Origin: Candidatus Nitrospira nitrosa | GTDB lineage: Bacteria > Nitrospirota > Nitrospiria > Nitrospirales > Nitrospiraceae | Direction: 5' to 3' | NCBI RefSeq assembly: GCF_001458735.1 | Contig: NZ_CZQA01000009.1 | Coordinates: 310,001-374,000, forward strand | Length of the DNA stretch: 64,000 bases | Shown here: piece after piece, positions 1 through 9,100 of the stretch | Numbering within the stretch: position 1 is the first letter of the stretch | How the letters are laid out: the number at the start of each line of letters is the position of its first letter | Position numbers and translations under genes: made by a program | Notes under the pieces: model-generated | The model's input: the letters and a program-made list of their open reading frames with translations, nothing else | The model's database searches: none | What the model was told of the DNA's origin: nothing

Positions 1-214
1 CATCAACATAAAAATACACGAGCGTGTTCGGTCGCACATCACCCGTATCTTCAGACAAATGGAGCGCGAGTTGACCGCGACGAAGACATACATATTGCGG
101 CACTCCAGGAGCAAAGCGGTACTCACCTTCTATAATGAAGCCGAGTCGGGCATACCACCGTATCGCCTTGATTCCATTTCTCACATAGAAGATTGGAACA
201 AGTTCTTCAGCCAT
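1..214 (-). CDS. VOC (glyoxalase/bleomycin-resistance) superfamily protein, N-terminal part
   Basis: The first 71 codons of a minus-strand gene that runs off the left edge. Translation begins MAEELVPIFYVRNGIKAIRW and continues with YARLGFIIEGEYRF, a typical opening of the vicinal-oxygen-chelate fold (beta strand, helix with xxxRWYxxLGF, strand). It then reads LRRGQLALHLSE, a common bleomycin-resistance-like segment. The start is supported by a GGAG five to six bases upstream. Family members bind a metal and act in detoxification, drug binding or dioxygenase reactions; which applies here cannot be told from half a domain. Assignment to the superfamily is from recognised pattern; substrate is unknown. 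Confidence 0.8.
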   Translation of the reverse strand, partial: MAEELVPIFYVRNGIKAIRWYARLGFIIEGEYRFAPGVPQYVCLRRGQLALHLSEDTGDVRPNTLVYFYVD

Positions 215-382
215 TGTACACTCCAAGACACATCGCACTCGACAATACGCTCGCGTTACGCCTATAGCGCTTACATAGAACCACGACGAAATATGCTCAC
301 GGACTGGGATGTCGTGGTTATTCTTAACCAGTTGCCCCCGCACCACCGCACAGCCGAGGGCGAATCCGAGCGCATCGTCAAT

Positions 383-859
383 CTAGGGTTCACTCTCATC
401 GTTGAATTCCCCTGTTCGTAGTGCAAGAAGGAAAGCTGTGTAGTCTTTATATAATCCTCCGATACCACGCCAAATCACTTTTGGTTGCTGTCCTCCATTG
501 CCAAGAGTTGCCACAAGGAGATGAAAGCTGTGGACGTATCCACCGCTCTCATAGTGAACAACATGATGTACACCAGAGATAGCGCCCCAAATTAGCCGTT
601 TGCGTGGAAGCGTTTCATCTTTTATGCAGTCTGTGGCTTCCCACTTGGCCGCAGGCTCTGCTAACCCACCGGTCAAATCACCACACAGAGCAACAATTGC
701 CTCAGGCAACGCTGTCACAGTACGAACTATGGTAAAGTGAGATGAATCCTCCAGAACCTTCCTTTGCTCCACAGGAAGATTCATCAAGCCTGCGATGCAA
801 ATTCCTTGAAATATGCCCACAAGAATAGGCGTAAAGACTATGTGCTTTGCCCACTCCAT
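383..859 (-). CDS. hypothetical membrane-anchored protein
   Basis: A 158-residue protein I do not recognise. The N-terminus has a hydrophobic stretch (about residues 7-27, VFTPILVGIFQGICIAGLM), probably a membrane anchor or uncleaved signal. The rest is soluble and mixed, with a histidine pair in a short segment (GVHHVVHYESGG) near the middle. A GGGAG-like sequence lies about 11 bases before the ATG. It is separated from the partial VOC gene by about 170 bases on the same strand, so co-transcription is possible but not shown. No function is proposed. Confidence 0.55.
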   Translation of the reverse strand: MEWAKHIVFTPILVGIFQGICIAGLMNLPVEQRKVLEDSSHFTIVRTVTALPEAIVALCGDLTGGLAEPAAKWEATDCIKDETLPRKRLIWGAISGVHHVVHYESGGYVHSFHLLVATLGNGGQQPKVIWRGIGGLYKDYTAFLLALRTGEFNDESEP

Positions 860-1050
860 ACGTATTCAATAGCTCCCGATTTAACTTGCAGGCCAATCTG
901 GGTCGTACCGACGAGCAATTCTTGCGCCTGTTCAGCCGCTTGTCAACGCACTCTCAAATTCATCTCATCCCTCTGAAAGGATTCTCCCCCTCGCCCCATA
1001 CCCTCCTGTGATGGCCGCTGCAAGACCACGGCAATCCCAAGGAGGATTTC

Positions 1051-1944
1051 ATGGGTCAAGAGACCAGCTGGAACCAACCAAACAAACCGACCTTCTGCCG
1101 AGATCCACGCCTCTTTCAAATCGCTAGCCTATTGTCCTTGCTGTTTTATGGCCTATTTTTTCTCCACTTCGACATCCCCATCTGCCAGATCGTCATCACC
1201 CTCGGTACTGCCCAACTGACTCAATATGTCGGGACCCGCTATTTCTACCTGCCGTCGTTCGATCCAAAAAGCGCGCTGATTTCGTCCCTCTCGCTGTGCC
1301 TTCTCCTCCGCACCAATGATTTTGCTGTTGCAGCACTCGCCGCTATCATCGCGATCGGCAGCAAGTTCATCCTTCGCTGGAAGGACAAGCATGTGTTCAA
1401 TCCGACGAATCTCGCCCTCGCCGTCATGCTTTCATTCGGTCTCGGGTGGATCTCACCAGGGCAATGGGGGCAAGTCGCTTGGTTCGGATTTCTGATCGCT
1501 TGCCTTGGCTTGCTTGTTGTAACCCGCGCGGCACGGGCTGATGTCACACTCGCCTTCTTGACGTTCTACGTCGGACTCCTCTTCGCCCGTGCCCTCTGGC
1601 TTGGTGATCCACTCGCCATTCCCCTGCATCAAATCGAAAGCGGGGCGCTTCTCATCTTTTCGTTCTTTATGATCTCGGATCCAAAGACGACACCAGATTC
1701 GAGAACGGGCCGAATCATCTTCGCACTGTTTGTCGCACTCACAGCGCTCTACGTGCAGCTCCATTTCTTCAAGCCCAATGGCCCACTCTGGGGACTCATC
1801 GCATGTTCACCGCTCGTTCCGCTCTTGGATCGCATGTTTCCTGGCACGCACTACGACTGGGCCAAGCCTACAAGCGGTAAATCGCCGGTGATGAATCCCC
1901 TGTTTGGTTCCCCTATTCCCGTTTTAACCAAGGAGGTCATATGA
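1051..1944 (+). CDS. RnfD/NqrB-like integral membrane protein
   Basis: A 297-residue polytopic membrane protein with about eight to nine hydrophobic segments. The FNPTNLALAVML segment (about residues 113-124) and the SDPKTTP loop (about residue 208) resemble the RnfD/NqrB family. Those proteins form membrane subunits of ion-translocating electron-transport complexes that carry flavin. Here there are no rnfA, B, C, E or G genes nearby, so it belongs to the stand-alone RnfD-like branch rather than a full Rnf complex. The start has a strong AGGAGG Shine-Dalgarno. Its stop overlaps the next start by four bases (ATGA), which implies translational coupling with the DUF2330 gene. Family assignment is fairly sure; the reaction is unknown. 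Confidence 0.8.
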   Translation: MGQETSWNQPNKPTFCRDPRLFQIASLLSLLFYGLFFLHFDIPICQIVITLGTAQLTQYVGTRYFYLPSFDPKSALISSLSLCLLLRTNDFAVAALAAIIAIGSKFILRWKDKHVFNPTNLALAVMLSFGLGWISPGQWGQVAWFGFLIACLGLLVVTRAARADVTLAFLTFYVGLLFARALWLGDPLAIPLHQIESGALLIFSFFMISDPKTTPDSRTGRIIFALFVALTALYVQLHFFKPNGPLWGLIACSPLVPLLDRMFPGTHYDWAKPTSGKSPVMNPLFGSPIPVLTKEVI

Positions 1945-3317
1945 ATCGGTCTACTGAGGCTTCTATGAGACGCCTGATCATGCCCATCTTCACATTTCTG
2001 ATAAGCCTATTCCTCTGGAGTACCGACGCCTCGGCGTTTTGTGGCTTCTATGTCGGCAAGACTGACACGAAGCTGTTCAACAAGGCTTCCGAGGTTGTCA
2101 TTGCCCGTCATGACAACAAGACCGTCATCACTATGGCGAATGACTTCAAGGGCGACGCAAAAGAGTTTGCGATGGTCGTGCCGGTACCCGCCGTGTTAGA
2201 GAAGGACCAGATTCATGTCGGGGATCCGGCTGTCCTGAAACACTTGGCCGACTATTCGGCTCCACGCCTAGTGGAATACTTCGACGAGAATCCCTGTGTC
2301 CGGTACGAGCTGATGGAACGTCGTAGCCTCGATATGGCGAAGAGCCTCGCGCCGGCAAGCGCCTCAACCAGAGCACGCGATACGGCACTCGGCGTGACTG
2401 TCGAGGCGCAGTATACCGTCGGTGAATACGATATCCTGATTCTCTCAGCCAAGGAAAGCCACGGGCTTGAAACCTGGTTAGCTGAGAACGGATACAAGAT
2501 TCCGAATGGGACTTCCGCTGTGCTGCACAGTTATTTGAAGCAGCAGATGAAGTTCTTTGTGGCCAAGGTGAACCTGACTGAACAATCCAAGCTCGGCTTT
2601 ACGCACCTGAGACCGATCCAGATCGCCTTCGAATCCCTAAAGTTCATGCTACCGATTCGGCTCGGGACAGTGAATGCCGAGGGTGCACAAGAACTCTTCA
2701 TCTATACGCTGAGCAAACAAGGGCGCGTCGAAACGACGAACTACCAAACCATCCGGTTACCGGAAGCCCAAGAGATCCCGCTGTATGTGAAAGACAAGTT
2801 CGGTGACTTTTATCGCGACCTCTTCACACAACAAGTGACGCGCGAGAGCGAGCGAGGAGTATTCCTCGAATATGCCTGGGATATGAATTGGTGCGACCCC
2901 TGTGCCACAAACCCATTATCGGCTGAAGAGCTGCGAAGTCTGGGTGTCTTCTGGCAAAACGACCCTAGCTTCAAGCAACGTGGAGGCAGCATGCCACAGC
3001 CGAAGAACGTCTTTGTCACAAGACTGCACGTCCGCTATGATGCCGCCCACTTTCCTGAAGACTTGATGTTCCAAGAAACATCCGATCGCAACAATTTCCA
3101 AGCCCGCTACATTCTGCGCCACCCTTGGACCGGAACGGATGAATGCCCAGCCGCAACTGTCTACCGCCAGCAGTTACGCGAACGCTATGAGAGGGAAGCG
3201 CAGACACTGTCCAACCTCACTGGCTGGAACATCGGCGAGATCCGGAAAGCCATGAATCTGGTGTCACTGCCGGTTGGTGATGAGAAGAAGTGGTATCAGC
3301 GCTTATGGGCGAATTAA
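1941..3317 (+). CDS. DUF2330 domain exported protein
   Basis: A 458-residue protein with a signal peptide (residues about 9-32, ending TDASA). The mature part starts FCGFYVGKTDTKLFNKAS, the typical opening of DUF2330 proteins, and most of the length matches that family (FAMVVPVPAVL, later paired Cys motifs such as CDPCATNP). It is probably periplasmic or cell-surface; its biochemical role is not known. The ATG is preceded by AAGGAGG and overlaps the RnfD-like stop, so both proteins are likely made together. This suggests a two-component membrane plus exported module. It ends in a four-base convergent overlap with the next minus-strand gene. Confidence 0.8.
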   Translation: MNRSTEASMRRLIMPIFTFLISLFLWSTDASAFCGFYVGKTDTKLFNKASEVVIARHDNKTVITMANDFKGDAKEFAMVVPVPAVLEKDQIHVGDPAVLKHLADYSAPRLVEYFDENPCVRYELMERRSLDMAKSLAPASASTRARDTALGVTVEAQYTVGEYDILILSAKESHGLETWLAENGYKIPNGTSAVLHSYLKQQMKFFVAKVNLTEQSKLGFTHLRPIQIAFESLKFMLPIRLGTVNAEGAQELFIYTLSKQGRVETTNYQTIRLPEAQEIPLYVKDKFGDFYRDLFTQQVTRESERGVFLEYAWDMNWCDPCATNPLSAEELRSLGVFWQNDPSFKQRGGSMPQPKNVFVTRLHVRYDAAHFPEDLMFQETSDRNNFQARYILRHPWTGTDECPAATVYRQQLRERYEREAQTLSNLTGWNIGEIRKAMNLVSLPVGDEKKWYQRLWAN

Positions 3318-4228
3318 ACTTGAAGAGACAGTGAGAGGGATGTCTCCTTGACCGATTGATAGGCAACCAATAGGCTACGACTATCGGTCGACGGTTCATC
3401 TGCAGGTAGGACGTCCTTGCCTGAACGGCCGCGAGCTTCTGTCTCCAACGGGGGCTCCCGGCGTAACTCCCTGGCAATTTCTTCGCGTACCCGATCGAGG
3501 AAGGCCGGTAAATGGTGACGAACCTTCTCCAGATCAACGCTGAGTTCATTCAGAGCGTCGAGGACTTGTTGAATCAAAGAGGCGAATTGTGTGCTGTTTA
3601 CTAATGCCGCGAGACGCGTGGAGTCAGAAGAGTTAGGTGACAGGGTGGGCGCCGTGGTACCGTTGGACGGCTGCGGGATCGCCACCGCCGTCCCTGGCGC
3701 CCCACCCGGGGTTTCGCCTGAGGCCGACACAACCGTCACAGACCGGACGATCTCGACGCTGAGATCCAGACTGGAGAGATCTTCCAACTCATGAAACCCT
3801 TCTGCGAGTTGAAGGGTTTGAGCCTGGGCCTCATCATCTCGTCCCTGAACGAACCCACGAAAGATACTTGAAACCTTTTCAAACAATTTCTCCAAGTCCG
3901 TCACTTCGGCTTCATCAAGGTCTCCACTGACCGCGATGCCAACGTGGTGCGCACGTACACTCTGCGCAAACCCAGCGCTGACAGTCCCGTTTCCCTGAAG
4001 AGTCTGAACAACAGATTGGACGGCACCAGCGTCATACCGATCATCACGATCGGCCACCAGAGTAATCCGATCGCCATCAGCCGTGGTGACATTCAACCGT
4101 CCGGAAAATTCCTGGGCAATCGAGAGCCCGCTGATTCTCGTATCCAGTCGATGGGATCCTTCCTTAGGCCGTGACCCAAGATTGAACAACTGCTCTGGAT
4201 TAAAAGTTGTCAGGGGCTGAACCGACAT
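3314..4228 (-). CDS. hypothetical protein with Ser/Thr/Pro-rich linker
   Basis: A 304-residue protein that I cannot place in a family. The N-terminal third (about 40-110) alternates beta strands (RLNVTTADGDRITLVADRDD) and looks like a small domain. The middle (about 100-160) is acidic and helical. A Pro/Ser/Thr-rich linker follows (about 180-205), then a helical, charged C-terminal domain (about 210-270) that may be a coiled coil. There is no signal peptide, so it is probably cytoplasmic. The ATG at 4228 is preferred over a TTG two codons upstream because GAGGA lies six bases before it. The stop overlaps the DUF2330 gene tail-to-tail by four bases. Confidence 0.65.
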   Translation of the reverse strand: MSVQPLTTFNPEQLFNLGSRPKEGSHRLDTRISGLSIAQEFSGRLNVTTADGDRITLVADRDDRYDAGAVQSVVQTLQGNGTVSAGFAQSVRAHHVGIAVSGDLDEAEVTDLEKLFEKVSSIFRGFVQGRDDEAQAQTLQLAEGFHELEDLSSLDLSVEIVRSVTVVSASGETPGGAPGTAVAIPQPSNGTTAPTLSPNSSDSTRLAALVNSTQFASLIQQVLDALNELSVDLEKVRHHLPAFLDRVREEIARELRREPPLETEARGRSGKDVLPADEPSTDSRSLLVAYQSVKETSLSLSLQV

Positions 4229-4359
4229 GGCCAATCCTCGGTATTGTCACGATAGGGGAACACCGTCCCGTCGTATTCCTATCGGCGCACAACCGATCAC
4301 ACTTGAGGGGCTGTATGTTATAGTGAGGCCATCGTCCCATATAGATATGGAGGTCCACG

Positions 4360-4758
4360 ATGCGCACCCGTTTACAATGCGTCGCAGCACTGGGAGCAAG
4401 TCTGTTGCTTGGTCTAACCGGCTGCACAGTCAAAGGCACCATTAACCAAATCACCGACACCACGTCCAATGTCACCGGCACCACCTCCGGAGCGGCCTGG
4501 TGGAATGAAGACGGTCAGCTGAAGCCGGACTTCAAGGCCACCGCCTTTGTCTCTTTCAACTATGACAATCTGCAGCACGATCTCGCGGCGGGACAGGGAG
4601 AATACCTCGCATCAGTGAGCAAGCTCTTAGGGGTACCAACTGATCGAGAGCCGGCGTTTTTTTCCGAGGCTCAGGCAGGGTATGCCACGATGGGTAGCCA
4701 AGGCCCGACGGCGTTGCTGACCCTGCTCCGTGACCGAGCCCAGTTGTTCGTAAACTGA
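4360..4758 (+). CDS. small lipoprotein, DUF3015-like
   Basis: A 132-residue lipoprotein. The signal peptide ends in a lipobox (LLLGLTGC, Cys about residue 22), followed by a Thr/Ser/Asn-rich linker. The C-terminal half (FNYDNLQHDLAAGQGEYL, then a short LLG and a helix) resembles DUF3015 proteins, whose function is unknown. The start has GGAGG seven bases upstream. It sits alone on the plus strand and converges on another small lipoprotein with a shared hairpin between them. The family call rests on the NLxxDxAxGxGEYL pattern and is moderately confident. Confidence 0.65.
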   Translation: MRTRLQCVAALGASLLLGLTGCTVKGTINQITDTTSNVTGTTSGAAWWNEDGQLKPDFKATAFVSFNYDNLQHDLAAGQGEYLASVSKLLGVPTDREPAFFSEAQAGYATMGSQGPTALLTLLRDRAQLFVN

Positions 4759-4786
4759 CCAACGAGGATGAGGCAGACGGAAGCAC

Positions 4787-4814
4787 TGTTGCCGAACGGC
4801 TTCGTTCGGCAACA
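4787..4814. terminator. bidirectional hairpin between convergent lipoprotein genes
   Basis: A perfect 10-bp stem (TGTTGCCGAA / TTCGGCAACA) with an 8-base loop lies between the stops of two convergent genes. Stem quality and position argue for a shared terminator. There is no long T run on either side, so this is inferred from geometry. Confidence 0.6.
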
Positions 4815-4824
4815 GCTGTGCAAC

Positions 4825-5256
4825 TTATTTCATCAGCGATGCAAAGAAACTGCGCGCCGCCTCGCCGCCTGAATTCCCGACGAAATCGCTCATCGTCTTT
4901 GTGATCCTGGGCACCATTTTTGGTCCCAAGCCCACCTTAGCAAATGCTGACTCCAGCCCAGCTTGGTCGACGATCGGACCGGTTACAGCCTTCACGTCGG
5001 TTGCCTCCTTCAGGTAGGTATCCAAAGCGGGCAGGGCATTGTTCAGCGTCGAAAAATCTCCGACGGGCATTTTCTCCCTTGCGTGATTAAGGATGGAGCC
5101 GAGCGCGGCCTTCCCTTGGCTAGGACCAATGCTATGTTGTTGGGCTACCAGGTTTGCGAGCGCATCTTGTACGACCGAAGTTGGCAGGTTGGCACAACCT
5201 GACACTCCGGACGCGATCAGAAGTACGGTGCCTGAAACAAATGATAGATACTTCAC
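4825..5256 (-). CDS. DUF2780 (VcgC/VcgE-like) lipoprotein
   Basis: A 143-residue lipoprotein with a signal peptide and lipobox ending VSGC (Cys about 21). The mature part is a single helical domain: a helix LGSILNHAREKMPVGDFSTL, then LPALDTYLKEA, then GLGPKMVPRITKTMSDFV. That layout matches DUF2780 proteins (VcgC/VcgE), which have no established function. A good Shine-Dalgarno (AAGGAGG) lies upstream. The next upstream stretch, 5257-5547, contains no convincing gene. Confidence 0.7.
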   Translation of the reverse strand: MKYLSFVSGTVLLIASGVSGCANLPTSVVQDALANLVAQQHSIGPSQGKAALGSILNHAREKMPVGDFSTLNNALPALDTYLKEATDVKAVTGPIVDQAGLESAFAKVGLGPKMVPRITKTMSDFVGNSGGEAARSFFASLMK

Positions 5257-5547
5257 GATACAGCCTCCTTGAAGCTAAATGAGATACACACACCGCAGGG
5301 AGATCGCTACGCGACAACCTCCACGCAATGAACTTCCGGATGATGCAAACCAGTCGTGCACCATCTCGCTGTCTAAATTCCAAACACAATCCCTTAGGGT
5401 CTTTGTGGTGTTGAGCACCATACCACTCCCTTTGCCTGGTTTGCAAAATACCAACATCCAATTCGCTTTGGTGGATGGGTACAGACTGTCGGACTGTAGC
5501 CTAGCCACTCAACTCGGCAACAGAATATGCGCGCCTGAGGCGTACAT

Positions 5548-6081
5548 TCAGGAGATAAATTCAACCACCCCAGCTTCACCGCAATACATCTCACCCGCGA
5601 TCTTGATGTGCCCCTGATCCTCTAGCCTCTTGAGCACAGGACTTCCAGTATGGATGCCAGCCATGGTTAACTCCACATTTTTCCGCGCGACCGCGTTCAG
5701 AAAAGGAGAACTCTTTGCGGTACGCTCACCGTCGTACTGCGTGGCATCGATTACCGGCCGCATTTTACCCAGCAGGCCTGTCAGATTGCCGAATCGCACA
5801 TTGTCGATCACGTCTTTGATGGCACCGCAGGCGGTGTGCCTCATCACGAGCACCAGTTTACTGCTGACCGCCGCACACGCATACTCCATGCTGCAAAGAA
5901 TATCTTCGTTAGAGATGTTTCCTGCCACGCGAGGACTGAAGGTGTCCCCTACTATCTGCAGGAAATACTTAAAAAGAATGAGTCCTGAGCCTAGTGTCTT
6001 TCCTGCAGCCGAGTGGCCGGTCCCTACTTGTTGATTCGAGCTGCCGTCGCCTGCGCCGAGCCCATCCTTCTCCCTGGGCAA
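5548..6081 (-). pseudogene. beta-carbonic anhydrase remnant lacking the first zinc ligands
   Basis: From about residue 46 this 177-codon frame matches beta-carbonic anhydrases (DTFSPRVAGNISNEDIL, then HTACGAI with His82 and Cys85, then a normal C-terminus ending VVEFIS). The family also needs an upstream Cys-x-Asp-Ser-Arg segment giving the first zinc Cys and the catalytic Asp-Arg pair; it is absent. The first ~45 codons are Gly/Ser-rich and unrelated, and the only start is a TTG. The protein could not bind zinc in the normal way. It lies 28 bases past the Lhr stop. The 5' part was probably lost by deletion plus frameshift; a functional variant is unlikely. Confidence 0.75.
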
Positions 6082-6108
6082 GCTACTGACGTGGTTAAGT
6101 TCTATAGG

Positions 6109-9100
6109 CTATCGGGCCATTACCGGGCTGGTACGGTCGACAATGGGAATTGCCGTGTCACCCTGCCGCCCAATCACAGTACGAACAAGCATCCCATCTT
6201 TCCACACCAGAAAGTTCGTCGGGACGGCAGGCACACGAGGGCCAGGGAGGATCACTCCTACGAGGTTCAATGGATCTGTGGCTGAAAGTCTGAGCTCGTG
6301 GTTTGAGGATACACTCGCCTTCCTGATCGCGCGCAACGCTTCCACGGCTTCCGGCAATGCAAACTGCTCGCCGGTAAATCCGCACACGAATCGTCCACCA
6401 CGGACCTCCCCTGCCATTTCCATTCGTCTGTACTGAACGAGCAGATCCCTCCAAGAATGAGCCAGCGATTCACGCGCCAGGAGGTCTCGAAACACCACGC
6501 CGTAGCGGCGGAGAAGGTGTCGAGCCACTTTCTCAATGGCAAGTGCTGAGGACTCGCTTCGCTGTGTCGGCGAAGCGGACTGAGTCTCAAGTGCTGAGAG
6601 ATGAGACGAAAGAGGCTTCAACAAAGACCACCGTCCTGCTGAGTGCCGCGGACGACGAGTCCGTTCTCGCCCTTCAGCACGACGCCGATGCGGATCCATG
6701 AGAGCACGGAGGTTATCGAACCCATCAGCCGTCACCAACCCGGCGGCCACCAGCTCCCACAATCCCTGCTCGACTTCAGCGGGAAGATGGTTGGTCATCC
6801 GCACGAGATCGGCGAAGAAGCTGGCACCCTGTTGCTGCAACGCACACCGGAGATCTTGGGCCACCGAACCTAACTGTGCAAACGGATCGAGACCTACGCC
6901 AACCACGTTCTGATGGAATGCGGCAAGCAACCAATCACGCTCATCACGTGGAAAGACACTGATGAGCGCGAGGCTTGTCGGAGTGATACGCCGCCCCTCC
7001 GTCTCTCTACCTGCTGCCAGTTTCGGATGCGGCGAGAGGCGCCCCCAACTGACCGCGCCGCTTAGACAAAGCCTATCTAGGAGATCCGGCTCATACTTGG
7101 CCATCCTCGTGCGCAAGAGCTGCGGTTCCCATGCAGAGGCCGCCGTCTCGAATCCCGCCAGCTGTTTGATGACCTCCATAAGGCCCGCTTCACCATGCTG
7201 TCGCGAACCTGGCACGACATGTTGCCATTGCATCAGGAAGCGCATGAAGTCCGTTGCCGAAACCGCCTCGATCTCTTTGCGCAAAATTCCGATCGTCAGC
7301 CGATGGATCCGAGCCAGCAAGCGGCGGTGACACCACTCGGGTGCAGTGTTTAATACTGAGGACTGAGAACCGAAGACTGAGTTAGACCGGAAGCGCCCAC
7401 GAAGGACTTGGCCCTGCACCTCAAGCCGGACCATCGCCGCCTCAATCCCCTCAATCGGCAAAGAGAGACGGTCAGCCAATTCGTCTGTCATCGCCGGTCC
7501 GATGCTTTCCATCCATCCCAGTACCACGCCATCCAGAGTGGAATCAGAACCGACCGTGAATAGCTGCTCGACCTGCTCTCGATTCTCAGCCGCCACCCAT
7601 CCCTCAACTCCTTGACACCTGGCACGGGAGGCGTGAAACGCAAGACGGACAGCCCGACCGGATTCAACCAGCGAAGGGAAATATGGGATCCATTGCCTTG
7701 CATCAGACTCGGGTACCCATACTAGGGTCAGCAGCGCGTCGTGCAACTCATCGGCATCACGGACAATCGGCCACGATTCACGCATGACTTCAGTAATCGC
7801 CATCGGATCAAGCGCCCCGATCTCTTCGAGCAACTGTGCTGGCAGCGTGCGCCGCATCTCCACTGCCCGAGACCGCCGCTCCTCCAGCGGTGCATCGTCA
7901 AGAAACGCATAGGGGTTGGCATTGAGGATCTCGTGCGAAAAGACGGACGGCGCAGGCGTATCGATCGCCACGCAACGGATTGCCCCAGACTCTATTCGGT
8001 GCAGAACTTCCGTCAGCCCCGCCAGATCCATCGCTTCACTCAGACAATCCCGGAGGGTTTCTTGCACAAGCGGGTGATCGGGTATCGTCCGTGCAGCCCT
8101 CACCCCAGTCAAGTTTTCCTGACAGGCGATGGCATCGGGAAACACGGCGGCCAAGAGATCTTCGGCCTTCATCCGTTGAATCTGTGGCGGCACCTTCTTG
8201 CCGTTTGAAAAGCGCAGCAATGCCAGCGCGCGCGACGCATTCCAGCGCCACCTGGTGGTGAACATCGGCGCGAGCAACACCGCTTGAATCAAAACCTCTC
8301 GCACGGTCGTGGAATGGAGATAGTTGAACACGGACTCCAGCGGGAAGCTATGTTTTTCGCCTAGCGAAATCACGAGGCCATTGTCCGTCGCTGCGGCTTG
8401 CAACTCAAAATCAAACGTGACGCAGAATCGTTTGCGCAGCGCGAGTCCCCAGGCCTTGTTGACCCGTCCGCCAAACGGCGCATGGATGACCAGCTGCATC
8501 CCGCCGCTTTCGTCGAAGAACCGTTCGGCCACGATCATGTCCTGGGTCGGCACGACTCCCAATACGGCTTTGCCGGTCAATACATACTCGATCGCTTGCT
8601 GAGCGCCGCGTGGATCGAGGGCGCATTCCCTCTTGATCCAGCTGATGGCTGAGAGCTGATGGGTATCTGCTTCCAGTGCTGAGTGTTGAGGACTGAGGAC
8701 TGACTGTTCAGAGCCGACAGCTGATGAAGAGAGTCGATTTAAAATCTCCTGTCTCAGGCATGCGACCTCAGCGGAGAGTTCGGCAGTGCGCGAGGGAGCC
8801 TCTCCTCGCCAAAAGGGAATGCTGGGCGGCGCGCCCCGAGCATCTTCCACCCGCACTTTGCCCGCCTCCACCCCCTTGATGCGCCATGAAGTATTGCCGA
8901 GCAGCATGATGTCGCCCGCCAGACTCTCCACCGCGAAGTCTTCATCGACGGACCCGACCACCGTGCCGTCCGGTTCTGCCACCACCGCGTAGTTGGCGGT
9001 ATCGGGAATTGCGCCGCCTGAGGTGATGGCCGCCAGCCGAGCCCCGCGCCGTCCTTTTAGTCGGTGGTTGATCCGATCGTGATAGAGATAGGCTAAGCCC

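Noticed and set aside
59-421. Plus-strand 120-codon frame at the left edge
   Set aside because: The opposite strand encodes a recognisable VOC-domain protein over 1-214, so this frame is a shadow.
1051-1944. Part of a complete Rnf or Nqr complex
   Set aside because: None of the other five subunits is adjacent; the next gene is DUF2330.
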